From contig CAXXCY010000003.1 of the NCBI GenBank assembly GCA_963674895.2, positions 372,001-436,000 on the forward strand: a stretch of DNA of 64,000 nucleotides, in the 5' to 3' direction. How positions within the stretch are numbered: the stretch's first letter is position 1; each line of letters begins with the position of its first letter. The translations under genes were made by a program, and so were the position numbers. Positions 9,493-17,950 of this stretch are shown here, one piece after another. Source of the stretch: CAXXOK01 sp963674895. GTDB taxonomy: Bacteria; Bacillota; Clostridia; Christensenellales; Aristaeellaceae. The notes beneath the pieces are model-generated. The model saw nothing but the letters and a program-made list of their open reading frames with translations, ran no database searches and was not told the DNA's origin.

Positions 9493-10521
9493 ATGATCAA
9501 GAGGATTGCTTTCCTGTACTTGCTGCTGCTGTGGCTATCGGCTACAGCCTTAGCCGGCGCATACGGAACGCCCTCCGTTATTCCGTCGCCTACCCGATAT
9601 GGCGACGAAGGTCCCGATGTCAGGCTGCTTCAGGATGAGCTAGCGCGCCTGGGATACTATCAGGGCGAACCGGACGGAAGATACGGCAATCTGACCGTCA
9701 ATGCCGTGGAAGAATTCCAGAAGGCTAGAGGCCTGTCCCCGGACGGCCAGGCCAGCGATACGACCCTGTTGGCGCTCTTTATGCGCATGGCCTTCAACAG
9801 TTCGCATACTGGTAGCCGAACGTCAACAGATGAACTAGCCATCCGGGAGATGCAGGGCATACCCCGAGAAAGCGGCCCCGGAGAGCGCGGCAGCCATGTC
9901 AAGCAACTGCAGCAAGCGCTGATCAGTTTAGGTTACCTGCATTCCGGGGAGGCAGACGGCGTTTTCTCGGAAGCGACCCTGCAAGCCGTGACCGCTTTCC
10001 AGAAAGACAACGGGCTGCGTGAAACCGGCAGGGCGGACAGGGATACCTTGCAGATACTGTTCACACAACCGCGCAACGTCCCCGGGAGCACCTGGATGCC
10101 GTACTGGTACGGCGGCGGAAGCGACCTCATCCCTGTGGGCGCGGTCTTTGAGGTCAAGGATGTCCGCACCGGGATCAAATTCACCTGCTATCGTCTAATG
10201 GGGGTCAGCCACCTGGACGCCGAGACACTAACGCCTTATGACACCCTGATTATGAAGGAAGCGTACGGAGGGGAGTGGAGATGGGCGCGCCGACCCATCC
10301 TGCTGTACTACAATGGCGAGGTTTACGCCGCATCCATGAACGGCAAGCCCCATAGTTATCAATCCAACCGCAGAAATCAAATGCCCGGTCATTTCTGTAT
10401 CCACTTCTTCGGAAGCCGCGGGGACTCGTCGCAGAGAATCGATGTCGATCACCTACAATGCGCGTTCGAAGCGTCGTTTGCCCGCTGGGAAGATGAAACT
10501 AAGTCAGGAGAACAACCATAA
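9493..10521 (+). CDS. Secreted protein with two peptidoglycan-binding domains
   Basis: A 342-residue protein, exported through a signal peptide ending near ALAGA. Two PG_binding_1 repeats are clear, near residues 36-90 (GDEGPDVRLLQDELARLGYY, DGRYGNLTVNAVEEFQKARG) and 135-190 (GSHVKQLQQALISLGYL, DGVFSEATLQAVTAFQK). The C-terminal region of about 140 residues contains GHFCIHFFGSR and an aromatic-rich WYGGGSDLIPVG stretch, found in many clostridial peptidoglycan-binding proteins; its activity is not known to me. The start chosen lies one base after the previous stop, with GAGGGAG upstream. It is probably cotranscribed with the preceding gene. Confidence 0.75.
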   Translation: MIKRIAFLYLLLLWLSATALAGAYGTPSVIPSPTRYGDEGPDVRLLQDELARLGYYQGEPDGRYGNLTVNAVEEFQKARGLSPDGQASDTTLLALFMRMAFNSSHTGSRTSTDELAIREMQGIPRESGPGERGSHVKQLQQALISLGYLHSGEADGVFSEATLQAVTAFQKDNGLRETGRADRDTLQILFTQPRNVPGSTWMPYWYGGGSDLIPVGAVFEVKDVRTGIKFTCYRLMGVSHLDAETLTPYDTLIMKEAYGGEWRWARRPILLYYNGEVYAASMNGKPHSYQSNRRNQMPGHFCIHFFGSRGDSSQRIDVDHLQCAFEASFARWEDETKSGEQP

Positions 10522-10573
10522 AACTTCCTGCGGTTGATGAAATACGTTTAAAACAGCATTTAACGGGGTTCTA

Positions 10574-11073
10574 TTGAAAAAGCACGGGAATATCAGGACT
10601 ATCAACGCCGATATGAAGAGCGATATTCACGCATATCTTCGAGGCGGTACATATACTGTATCAAAACCGATACTCTTTGAGACTATGGATTCGGGAAAAA
10701 ACGGTCGTACAATCTATTATGAAAACTATCCGGACGAAATACCGGTCATCAGCGGTGGTGCGGCGATCACCGGGTGGATGCTGTTTGATGCGGAGAATAA
10801 TATCTACAGAGCCAAGGTTTCGTCGCCTTATGACAACTTCCGTCAACTGTATGTTGACGGGCAAAGAGCGGTTCGCGCGCGTACGCCGAATTTTGAGGAC
10901 GATGCCACAAAAGGGGAATATTACCTCGGTGGAAAGTGGAATTACCTCAATCTCTACCAATGGCCAGCCGCGCCGGCCCCTATACCTTCACGGTGAAAAC
11001 ATCCACTATTCCCAAGTGGGACGAAACGGAAACCGTCGAGATTGTCACTTCGGTGAATTGCTGCAGCTGTTAA
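10574..11073 (+). pseudogene. Relic of a parallel beta-helix (GH141-like) protein
   Basis: The first 140 codons read YLRGGTYTVSKPILF, NGRTIYYENYPDEIPVISGG and GWMLFDAENNIYRAKV, matching the start of large right-handed beta-helix carbohydrate-active enzymes. Normally several hundred residues follow. Here homology stops near 10960 and the frame changes: a different stretch (GPYTFTVKTSTIPKWDE) runs in another frame to a TAA at 11071. The 5' end also lacks a proper start and signal peptide. The gene has therefore lost both ends and suffered a frameshift or deletion. The second stretch might be its old C-terminal module or an unrelated piece. Confidence 0.65.
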
Positions 11074-11147
11074 AATCGAGAGTTTGGATGACAATCAGGC
11101 GTTATTCAGAGAAACCGTTTTCATTATCGCTTTCATGGATCAGCAGC

Positions 11148-12653
11148 TTACCATCTGTTTATTATTTTCTTTATTTTTTCAACGAAGGCAATTGAATCCT
11201 TTTTAAAAAGCACAGCGGAAAGCACGGCTACAACTATAACCGCAATTGTTCCGGTGATGACTGAATTGACAAACCAAGCAGAATAGGAAGTTGGCGTCGT
11301 CAGATTCAAAGCATTCACAGCAACGCAAATAGCTATTCCCTCTGCAAAAGCAACTATTATCCTGAACGCCGTAATCAACTGGCTTCTCTTCACTATATAT
11401 TTACTCATATAATAGGAATATTGTATTGTCCTGAAAACCATCGCCGCCAGTGTTCCAACTGCTATGCCTACTAAGCCAAACCGGATCACCAAAATACAGG
11501 ACAGGCTGAGATTGATGATCGGCTCCACTATGGCACCTTTTTTCGTTTGCTTATAATGCCCCGCTGCCTGAACAACCATTTGATATGGAACCCTTACGCC
11601 GTTAAAAAACTGAGCTATAAAAAAAACCAACGCGAACTCCGGCCTTATATAATTTACATCATAAATTCCTTTTGTGTAAACGCTGACAAACCCTTGCACC
11701 AAGAGTATTGCAGAAATAAAAAGCACTGTGCACAGACCAAAAATAACCGTTTCCATCATAGAAATATTATTCCGTAGTGCCTCTTCTTCATTTTTGGCAA
11801 TCATATTTCCGAAAACAGCCTCCAAGTCGCTGGAAAATGCATAAAGAAGTTTCCTTAATCCTCTTACAATCATATCATATACGCTGTACACAGAAACTTC
11901 CAACATATTCGTAAATACAGTCAACACCATTACATCCGTTCTTTCCATGACAAACTCAGCGACACTCTGCCAAAACGCGTCCCATCGCTGGGCAATTGCC
12001 CTGTTGTCCGGCTCCACATTCTTGTCAATATGGTATTTTTTCTTAACATATGCACTTATGAAGAGCGGATTGACTAAAAAGACAACAGCACTACCCAACT
12101 TAACCAAGTGAATTGTTGCCCCGTTAAGAATTAGAACAGCAGCTATCACTACACCACCTATATTGCATATTGTCCTGAGCAAAGACAGTATCCACAGTTC
12201 CTGATCTGCTTGTAATACAAGGTAATATGTCATCCCAAAATACGAATTCGCAAATGAAGTGATACCGATAATGAGGAAAAGAAAAAATGTGAAAAGCCAT
12301 TCAAATTCGTTCCGAACAAGAAATGGATACACTGCGGAAAAAACGACAATCAACGCCGCTAGAATCATACCGATTTTTCGCAGATAAATATCTGTAGCTT
12401 TCACAATGGAACTGATTTTGTCCCGATCCTGCAATGCTAGGGGTTTATACAGCGCAGCCCTTGTAGCGCCACCGATACCGGCACGCAGCAGAACCGTGAA
12501 TGTCAAAAATTGTGATATTGATGCTGTTAATCCGTTATATCTTGAACCGAAAACTATTAGGATCAGCCTTGGCAAAATTAGACTGCATATAATAGTTACA
12601 ATCTCTTCCAACAAAATCATTGCTGAATTGAGTGCTGCTTTTCTACTTCGCAT
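11148..12653 (-). CDS. Polysaccharide flippase (Wzx-like, MATE/MOP superfamily)
   Basis: A 501-residue polytopic membrane protein with about 12-14 hydrophobic segments, the length expected for Wzx-type exporters. The N-terminus (SAMILLEEIVTIICSLILPR, LIVFGSRYNGLTASISQFL) resembles clostridial oligosaccharide flippases. It would move lipid-linked repeat units across the cytoplasmic membrane. It lies downstream of the glycosyltransferase genes on the same strand. The block 11.1-14.6 kb is visibly more A+T-rich than the genes at 8.5-10.5 kb, suggesting separate acquisition. Confidence 0.82.
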   Translation of the reverse strand: MRSRKAALNSAMILLEEIVTIICSLILPRLILIVFGSRYNGLTASISQFLTFTVLLRAGIGGATRAALYKPLALQDRDKISSIVKATDIYLRKIGMILAALIVVFSAVYPFLVRNEFEWLFTFFLFLIIGITSFANSYFGMTYYLVLQADQELWILSLLRTICNIGGVVIAAVLILNGATIHLVKLGSAVVFLVNPLFISAYVKKKYHIDKNVEPDNRAIAQRWDAFWQSVAEFVMERTDVMVLTVFTNMLEVSVYSVYDMIVRGLRKLLYAFSSDLEAVFGNMIAKNEEEALRNNISMMETVIFGLCTVLFISAILLVQGFVSVYTKGIYDVNYIRPEFALVFFIAQFFNGVRVPYQMVVQAAGHYKQTKKGAIVEPIINLSLSCILVIRFGLVGIAVGTLAAMVFRTIQYSYYMSKYIVKRSQLITAFRIIVAFAEGIAICVAVNALNLTTPTSYSAWFVNSVITGTIAVIVVAVLSAVLFKKDSIAFVEKIKKIINRW

Positions 12654-12746
12654 ACGTCTCCTTTCAGAATCTGGCCAGATAAAAGTCTTTATTTAATTTA
12701 TGCTGATACTCTCATTACAGCTACCACATTGATAGCTTTTATTTCT

Positions 12747-13646
12747 TCAAAGTTCCTCGATTTTTTCTTCCGGCAATTCCAACCAATTGCCAAATATCCT
12801 GTCCCATTCCCGAGGGGTGAATGATCTAAACCCGCCATTGTTAAAAAATGTCAGCTCTCCAAAATAGAACCGCCCATCTACCTCATAGAAATCCACGCGC
12901 AGAGATGGTATATCTTTTGACAATAGCTTTGAAAACTCGACCATCTGGTTAAATGTGGTTGGTTTTCTCGGTGGTTTTGATGCGTTACCCTTTGGACTAA
13001 AATTCAAGTGCTTAAAATCCATATCATAATAATCGACATTTATTTTTTTATTGTCCAGATTTGACGTAATTTTCATTACCTTAGGCTCACCGTTAAAGCA
13101 AAAAAACCTATAATCCCGCAACTCCCCGTCTATATGATCTTCCATATATGCCTCAACTAAAATCCTTGGCTTAACCCTTTTATACGGCCATTCACGACAG
13201 AAATAAAAAAAATTGTACTTCAAGGCAGTTTCGATTGTTCTTTTTGCCTGCGCCTTCTTAAATTTGCTTTTATTCTTTACTATTAATGTGCTTTTAGAAT
13301 CATGCGAACATTTCAGCACAAACTGATCAGGAAGTGTTTCAAAGTCAATGTCATCGAAATGTTCCCATACACCGTACAACGGAATGATATGTTCCTGGCC
13401 AATCACTCCAGCCACGTAGCTCTTTGCCTCAATCTTATCCACCATGTAAACATATTCCGGTTTACGGTTATATAGCTTCAGCCAATTTTGTTTCTCATTA
13501 TATAATTTCGGACTTCTGAAATTACATAAGTGCCTAAATCTGATAAAATAGTATAGCTGAATATAAGTCCTGTCAGGTAAAAAGCGCAGCGAGTACTTTA
13601 TTTTTTTAAATATTTCTTTTCTGCTCATCAATTCTATCTCCGCCAA
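12747..13646 (-). CDS. TupA-like ATP-grasp protein (polysaccharide biosynthesis)
   Basis: A 299-residue cytoplasmic protein matching the TupA-like ATP-grasp family: an N-terminal helical lead (LYNEKQNWLKLYNR), then VDKIEAKSYVAGVIG, the ATP-grasp strand DQFVLKCSHDSKSTLIVKNK, the metal-site region LRDYRFFCFNGEPKVMKI, and the ending GELTFFNNGGFRSFTP. TupA ligates amino acids to glucuronic acid in teichuronopeptide; relatives in EPS clusters probably attach amino acids to sugars or serve in a glycosyltransferase-like role. It overlaps the start of the next gene's end by 13 bases (ATG inside the PssE-like gene), which fits translational coupling. Confidence 0.85.
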   Translation of the reverse strand: MAEIELMSRKEIFKKIKYSLRFLPDRTYIQLYYFIRFRHLCNFRSPKLYNEKQNWLKLYNRKPEYVYMVDKIEAKSYVAGVIGQEHIIPLYGVWEHFDDIDFETLPDQFVLKCSHDSKSTLIVKNKSKFKKAQAKRTIETALKYNFFYFCREWPYKRVKPRILVEAYMEDHIDGELRDYRFFCFNGEPKVMKITSNLDNKKINVDYYDMDFKHLNFSPKGNASKPPRKPTTFNQMVEFSKLLSKDIPSLRVDFYEVDGRFYFGELTFFNNGGFRSFTPREWDRIFGNWLELPEEKIEEL

Positions 13647-14134
13647 TTTTCTTCAATATAACAATCAATCATATTTACGATAGCCATCGGATTATCATTC
13701 TTCCAGGGAACCATGTTAAAAGTTCCTTTATATATCTTTCTAAAGCATTCACCCAAGTCGGTCAGTTCCAGATCTGCCATCAAAACATGCTTATTCTCAG
13801 CAAAAGCCCTATTAAGCTGTATTTGGTGGTCGTTAATGTGTTCACCGTATTTTTCCAAGCGTGTAACGACAATTACTTTTTTACCGGCATTTAGTGCCAT
13901 CATTATGGAACCTGAGGCGCCATGCGCAACAACAATATCGGCTTTCTTCACAGACTCCGAAAATTCATCCGGTGGAATAAAATACTTATATTGATAGTGT
14001 TTCGGTTTATAAGTAGAGGTGCCTATCTGAGCAAACATGGAATCACGGAGTATTCCTTCTTCGTATAATAAATCAAGCTTTGAAAACAAACGGTTAAAGG
14101 GATAATTCCTTGATCCAACCGTCACAAAAATCAA
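13634..14134 (-). CDS. PssE/Cps14G-like glycosyltransferase subunit (GT28 C-terminal type)
   Basis: A 166-residue protein equal to the C-terminal, UDP-sugar-binding half of a GT-B glycosyltransferase. It starts MIFVTVGSRNYPFNRLF and carries the nucleotide-sugar motif ADIVVAHGASGSIMMALNAGK followed by HINDHQIQLN, as in the Alg13/PssE/Cps14G group. It would act with the membrane-associated partner encoded immediately upstream to add the second sugar to a lipid-linked repeat unit. Its start overlaps the partner's stop by 4 bases (ATGA), which supports a two-subunit enzyme. Confidence 0.88.
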   Translation of the reverse strand: MIFVTVGSRNYPFNRLFSKLDLLYEEGILRDSMFAQIGTSTYKPKHYQYKYFIPPDEFSESVKKADIVVAHGASGSIMMALNAGKKVIVVTRLEKYGEHINDHQIQLNRAFAENKHVLMADLELTDLGECFRKIYKGTFNMVPWKNDNPMAIVNMIDCYIEENWRR

Positions 14135-14595
14135 TACAAACAGCCTCCATAAACCGCATTTTTATAGAACTTCTTCTGGGATTCCCACTGCACAATAAAA
14201 AGATCTGCATGTTTTTCCATCTTTAATCCGGCTGCCGTCGGTATATTAGCACAGCCGAAAGATTCAATATAAATGAATCTTTTATGGAATAAAATAGCCA
14301 GTAAATAAAAAGGATAAGCGATCATTGTGCCTGTCGAAATTACGATATCCGGTTTCTCTTTTATCCATATCATAAATGCCCAAATAGCGTTAACCGCCAT
14401 CTTAAAGATCATCAATTTATCCTTTAAATCTGTTTGCTGCATAAAATATTTTGCGTTCGTTCTATATGGAGTTTTTTCTGTTACAAAGAAACCGTTATAC
14501 TTATCAACCAGTGGTTGTAGCTTTTGTAATTGCTCCCAATGTCCGCCTGAGGAAGAGACCAAACATAGATTCGGTATCTTATTCTTATGGCACAT
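14131..14595 (-). CDS. PssD/Cps14F-like glycosyltransferase subunit (Alg14 family)
   Basis: A 154-residue protein with the Alg14/PssD layout: CLVSSSGGHWEQLQKL near the start, then TEKTPYRTNAKYF, a hydrophobic anchor near residues 60-75, VISTGTMIAYPFYLLAILF and FIYIESFGCANIPTAAG. This subunit anchors the acceptor lipid and recruits the PssE-like partner. It is the first gene of the leftward EPS block. The usual priming glycosyltransferase and chain-length regulators are not seen nearby, so the locus may be incomplete or split. Confidence 0.88.
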   Translation of the reverse strand: MCHKNKIPNLCLVSSSGGHWEQLQKLQPLVDKYNGFFVTEKTPYRTNAKYFMQQTDLKDKLMIFKMAVNAIWAFMIWIKEKPDIVISTGTMIAYPFYLLAILFHKRFIYIESFGCANIPTAAGLKMEKHADLFIVQWESQKKFYKNAVYGGCLY

Positions 14596-15430
14596 TTTTT
14601 ATTCCTTTTCCTTCTCTTGGAGAATCGATTTTTGAATGTAATGATTGATGCAGCACCTCAATCGCCTCATTTCAATTCATTTGGAGACATCAAGTGATGC
14701 TATCTTATTGACCATGCATTCCTATTGTCACAGGTTAATATTGCCAGAAAGATTGATGAAAGTTACTTGGTTGTAATTGAATTCTAGTTCCCAAGCAAAG
14801 CGCTAAGGGAAATATTGGTCGATTTTTACCGGTTGTTGTTTGCGGTCAACCTTTGAAATGTAAAGATAACTGTTATATCGGGTGACATCATTGGGTTGTT
14901 TGAGCAGTGCAGAGTGAGGACGGACGTGAAATCCTCTATGCTTGCTAAATCTTCGATTGGCAGTGGGCGGGGTAGATGTGGGATGTTGCCTGATGTTAAC
15001 AAAAGTAACACCATCTTTTATATTGTTTATGCCATTATCATATTTGGGAGTTCTAATATGCTAGCCCGAAAATCAGTGTCTGGAAAATGGGCTGCATCAA
15101 CTGGGACTTATGCCTGAGCGGTTACAAACAGGATTCAAAAAGCAAACAGAACCAAAATCAAAAAAATTGAACCACCCTAAATGTGTAAAGCAATTCGCTT
15201 TCATACTGTTACAATGGGCGAATTCTTTATTTGCGTCAATATATAAATCGACAGAGACACGATTACCTCCTTTCCAACAAAATAATCCGAGAATCCATTA
15301 TTTATAATTCCATTTTTTTTAATTATACGTAGATCTCGCTTCCCCGTCAAGTAAACTTGATATGCCCAGAAAACCGGACCATTTCAAAGTTAGTAAATGG
15401 AGATAAACTAACGCAAAGGAATTGGGAAAG
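14596..15430. other. Gene-poor stretch between EPS genes and IS relic
   Basis: No complete gene is recognised. The only pattern is a short LRR-like remnant on the reverse strand (separate entry). The rest has frequent stops in all frames and is A+T-rich; it probably contains the promoter of the leftward EPS block, but no clear consensus was found. Confidence 0.4.
14826..15014 (-). pseudogene. Short leucine-rich-repeat-like remnant
   Basis: Reverse-strand codons read LPIEDLASIEDFTSVLTLHC, then SNNPMMSPDITVIFTFQRL and TANNNR before a stop. The pattern 'IEDF-SV-TLHCSNNP-SPDI' resembles the start of another bacterial LRR class (L..L.CSNN.LTSLD). There is no start site or signal peptide, and it ends after about 60 residues. 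It is not the same repeat type as the large LRR gene. Chance similarity cannot be excluded. Confidence 0.3.
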
Positions 15431-15673
15431 ATGGGGAAAAAGAACCACACGGCAGCGCAGATCATCATCAAATTGCGATAGATCGAGGTGATGTGCGGCC
15501 AGGGGATAACAGTCGCCGAAGCAGTCAGGCAAGCGGACATATCCGGACAGTCGCATTACCGCTGGCGGAAAACATACGGCGGGATGAATGCGTCGGAAGC
15601 AAAGCGATTGAAGATGATGGAGAAGGAAAATGCCAGGCTCAAGAAGCTGGTTGCTGAATTGAGCCGGGATTAG
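15431..15673 (+). pseudogene. Relic of IS3-family orfA
   Basis: The frame opens with MGKKNHTAAQIIIKLR, hits an in-frame TAG (15479-15481) and continues as IEVMCGQGITVAEAVRQADI, SGQSHYRWRKTYGGM and ENARLKKLVAELSRD before a stop. This is the N-terminal helix-turn-helix and coiled coil of an IS3-group OrfA of a different subgroup from the intact element at 5.8 kb. The sequence after 15673 does not give a recognisable orfB. It lies between two polysaccharide genes and is dead. Confidence 0.8.
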
Positions 15674-15811
15674 CAATATTAAAGGTATGCAGATCCGCGA
15701 CTACAATTAATAATGTGCATCAAACAATTCGTGAACGAGTTGCACGGCGTGGGTGCGTCTTTGTTGCTATGCGCAGAGTCGGAGCGGATTTATAATAGCA
15801 GAAATCTGCTA

Positions 15812-17131
15812 TTATTTCTTTACGAAGCACCATGCCCGCGTTTCAAAAACAACGATTCCGGCGATCATGAAGAAATGCATACTCTGCAATTCTTCAGTAA
15901 AGATATAATTCTCCGTGATGGCGTGAACCAGCAATCCAACTAGCGGCAATGTCAGGAGTTTCATGGCAAGTGGCGCTTGTTTGCAGAAAAACAGTTTGAC
16001 GCAGTGATAAAACAGCAAGAGATTGAACGCGATAATCAGCAACACGGCCGGAATCCCGCCAGTCATCAGCACCTCCATATATGCGTTGTGCATATGGGTC
16101 AGATAAATGCCCATTATCTCAGCGATTTGAAGCCGAACGGGGATGCGCAGGTCGCCAATGAGAAAACGCAGCGGTTTTGCCTCAAGCAGCCGGATCCCGG
16201 CTTTCCAGATGGATATCCTATAGGCAAAGGATTCTGGAGCTTCATCAAAACGCGTACTGAAAACATTCTCAGTTCCAGTCTGCAAATTATCGTTGGACGT
16301 TGAGGTATAGTAAAAAACCAGTGTTCCCCCGAAGATCATAAGCAGCAGGAGCGCGGCGGATATAATTACGAGCATACGTTTCCTGGAGATTTTCTTTGTT
16401 TGCATGATGAGGAGGAACACCGCCGCCAGTAAAATAAAGATCGTGATCGCAATACTCGCATTGCATCCGGTGAAATATATGGCAAGACACATTCCGATAG
16501 CCAGAAAAGCAAGCCATAGCCGGGCCCAGAGGCGATTAAAGATCACAGCCAGATACAGCATCATGCTAAGTGCAATATACAGCAGGCAGGAAAAGCCATT
16601 AGGATGAATTGTGAAAAGCCAAAGGCGAGACTGTATAAAGAGTCCCAGGACATACCCGTTGAACGGATTGGAGATGGGGTTTTGTGTGATAACGGCAATC
16701 ACACCAATCCATGCCGCAATTCCCATCGCAACGCCGAAGATCAGCGCCACAACCGTAAAGTATAGCTGTCGCCCTTTTCCACTGAATATGCTTGGCAAGG
16801 GGTAGAGCACCAAACATGCAAACCCGATCATAGAAACATAAACATAGCTTTCATGCAGATATTTATCGCCGCTGAGTATCCTTGTTACGACTAGCCAAAG
16901 CGCGAAAGTTGCTAACAGAATCATCTCAATGTCCCGAGGCCATCCTTTGCGAATCCAGACCAAAGTTCCCGTCAGGATAAACATCGGAATCAGATAGGTG
17001 GCCGTTACATTGGGAATATGACCGATAGAGATGATACAAAACAGCCTAATCAAAATGAAGACGGCAATACTGACAATAAGGAACAACTCGATGTGCTTTG
17101 ATTTTATGCTCGTCCAAGGTTGATTTTCCAT
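15812..17131 (-). CDS. O-antigen ligase/Wzy-like polymerase membrane protein
   Basis: A 439-residue protein with about 11-12 hydrophobic segments. A large loop (about residues 290-365) carries RISIWKAGIRLLEAKPLRFL and THMHNAYMEVLMTGGIPAVL, the pattern of the O-antigen ligase/Wzy family, where the loop His and Arg residues are important. It would polymerise or transfer polysaccharide repeat units outside the membrane. It is on the same strand as the EPS block but separated from it by 1.2 kb with an IS relic, so it was probably once part of the same cluster. A polymerase role is more likely than a ligase in a Gram-positive cell. Confidence 0.78.
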   Translation of the reverse strand: MENQPWTSIKSKHIELFLIVSIAVFILIRLFCIISIGHIPNVTATYLIPMFILTGTLVWIRKGWPRDIEMILLATFALWLVVTRILSGDKYLHESYVYVSMIGFACLVLYPLPSIFSGKGRQLYFTVVALIFGVAMGIAAWIGVIAVITQNPISNPFNGYVLGLFIQSRLWLFTIHPNGFSCLLYIALSMMLYLAVIFNRLWARLWLAFLAIGMCLAIYFTGCNASIAITIFILLAAVFLLIMQTKKISRKRMLVIISAALLLLMIFGGTLVFYYTSTSNDNLQTGTENVFSTRFDEAPESFAYRISIWKAGIRLLEAKPLRFLIGDLRIPVRLQIAEIMGIYLTHMHNAYMEVLMTGGIPAVLLIIAFNLLLFYHCVKLFFCKQAPLAMKLLTLPLVGLLVHAITENYIFTEELQSMHFFMIAGIVVFETRAWCFVKK

Positions 17132-17720
17132 TGCACGGCTCTTCTCTCAATGAATTTTTTGTTTGTATAAAGTATATAGATGGAACAATTTGTTGTCAAT
17201 GCGAATTCAAAGTTCGACGCCCCGATATAGCACAAAGTTCACATGCTTGATCGCGCGGTAAAACCGCTTCACCAACTTTTGAATGTTTTCACTGTGGCTG
17301 CTAAGTGCCTGTGCAGTGTTTCCAATATGTTGTCTGCCAGAAGGTACAGCGTCTTAGTTATTGATAAAGTAAGATTTATCGGTAGATGGTTTTTTGTAAT
17401 GACGAAAGCGAAGATATATAAGGGTTTCAGGCGATGATAGGCGATAGGGGATTGAGGCTTTTTGGGGTTGGAAGGCTGCTTTTTAATGGCAAAAATGTGA
17501 GTAATGCTAAATTCTGAACCCAATCGCTGAACAAATATCGTTGAATTTTTAATCCTCATGCATAGATTCAACGATTACAAAATCGAATACAAAGTGCATT
17601 ATATGAAGATATACTTAACCAGATAATCTTGCTATATTACCCAGTAAATTGCATAAATGAAATTTTACTTTGCGTTTGATCCTGTGTCAGGATTCAAAAT
17701 CCAGTTTTTTAAAATTAATT
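17132..17720. other. Gene-free stretch upstream of the lyase operon
   Basis: No recognised gene. A reverse-strand open stretch (17269-17571) gives a 100-residue conceptual product without a convincing ribosome site or family, so I do not call it. The right part becomes A+T-rich and leads into the promoter region of the lyase operon. Confidence 0.4.
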
Positions 17721-17721
17721 C

Positions 17722-17750
17722 TTGACAGATTAATTTTGCAGTTATATACT
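17722..17750 (+). promoter_or_regulatory. Upstream promoter of lyase operon
   Basis: A perfect TTGACA (17722-17727) is followed after 17 bp by TATACT (17745-17750), close to sigma-A consensus. A 15-bp palindrome starts 22 bp downstream of the -10 box, where a bound repressor would block transcription. Confidence 0.65.
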
Positions 17751-17772
17751 TATCTCAGAAGTAAAACGCCTG

Positions 17773-17787
17773 TTTCACATCGTGAAA
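17773..17787. promoter_or_regulatory. Palindromic operator TTTCAC-N3-GTGAAA
   Basis: The perfect inverted repeat TTTCACATCGTGAAA lies between two promoters in front of the lyase gene. A half-site, TTTCACGAT, recurs near 17854-17862. IclR-family regulators often bind short palindromes of this type, and an IclR gene closes this gene cluster, so it is the likely but unproven ligand. Confidence 0.6.
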
Positions 17788-17825
17788 TGATACAGACCTT
17801 TCAACTGATAAATCGGGGCAAGCAT

Positions 17826-17834
17826 TGGTATAAT
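17826..17834 (+). promoter_or_regulatory. Second, extended -10 promoter of lyase operon
   Basis: TGGTATAAT gives a perfect -10 hexamer (17829-17834) with the extended TGn element; no good -35 box is seen 17 bp upstream. It lies between the palindrome and its downstream half-site, so the same regulator could control it. Confidence 0.5.
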
Positions 17835-17950
17835 GAGAGGTGATTCAAAAAGTATTTCACGATTGCGAGATTACTAAGTTAGCAATTGAGCATTAGGCAA
17901 TATGAAATGTTTTACTTCATAGATCTACACTAATTATGGAGGGGAAAACC

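Noticed and set aside
10677..11195. Open frame of 172 codons overlapping the beta-helix relic
   Set aside because: It lacks a ribosome site and its product has no recognisable pattern; the beta-helix signature is in the adjacent frame.
15713..15943. Possible orfB continuation of the IS3 orfA relic
   Set aside because: None of the frames after 15673 shows the integrase motifs, and the region overlaps the end of the membrane polymerase gene.
17269..17571. 100-codon reverse frame upstream of the lyase operon
   Set aside because: No ribosome site and no family resemblance; sequence composition looks non-coding.
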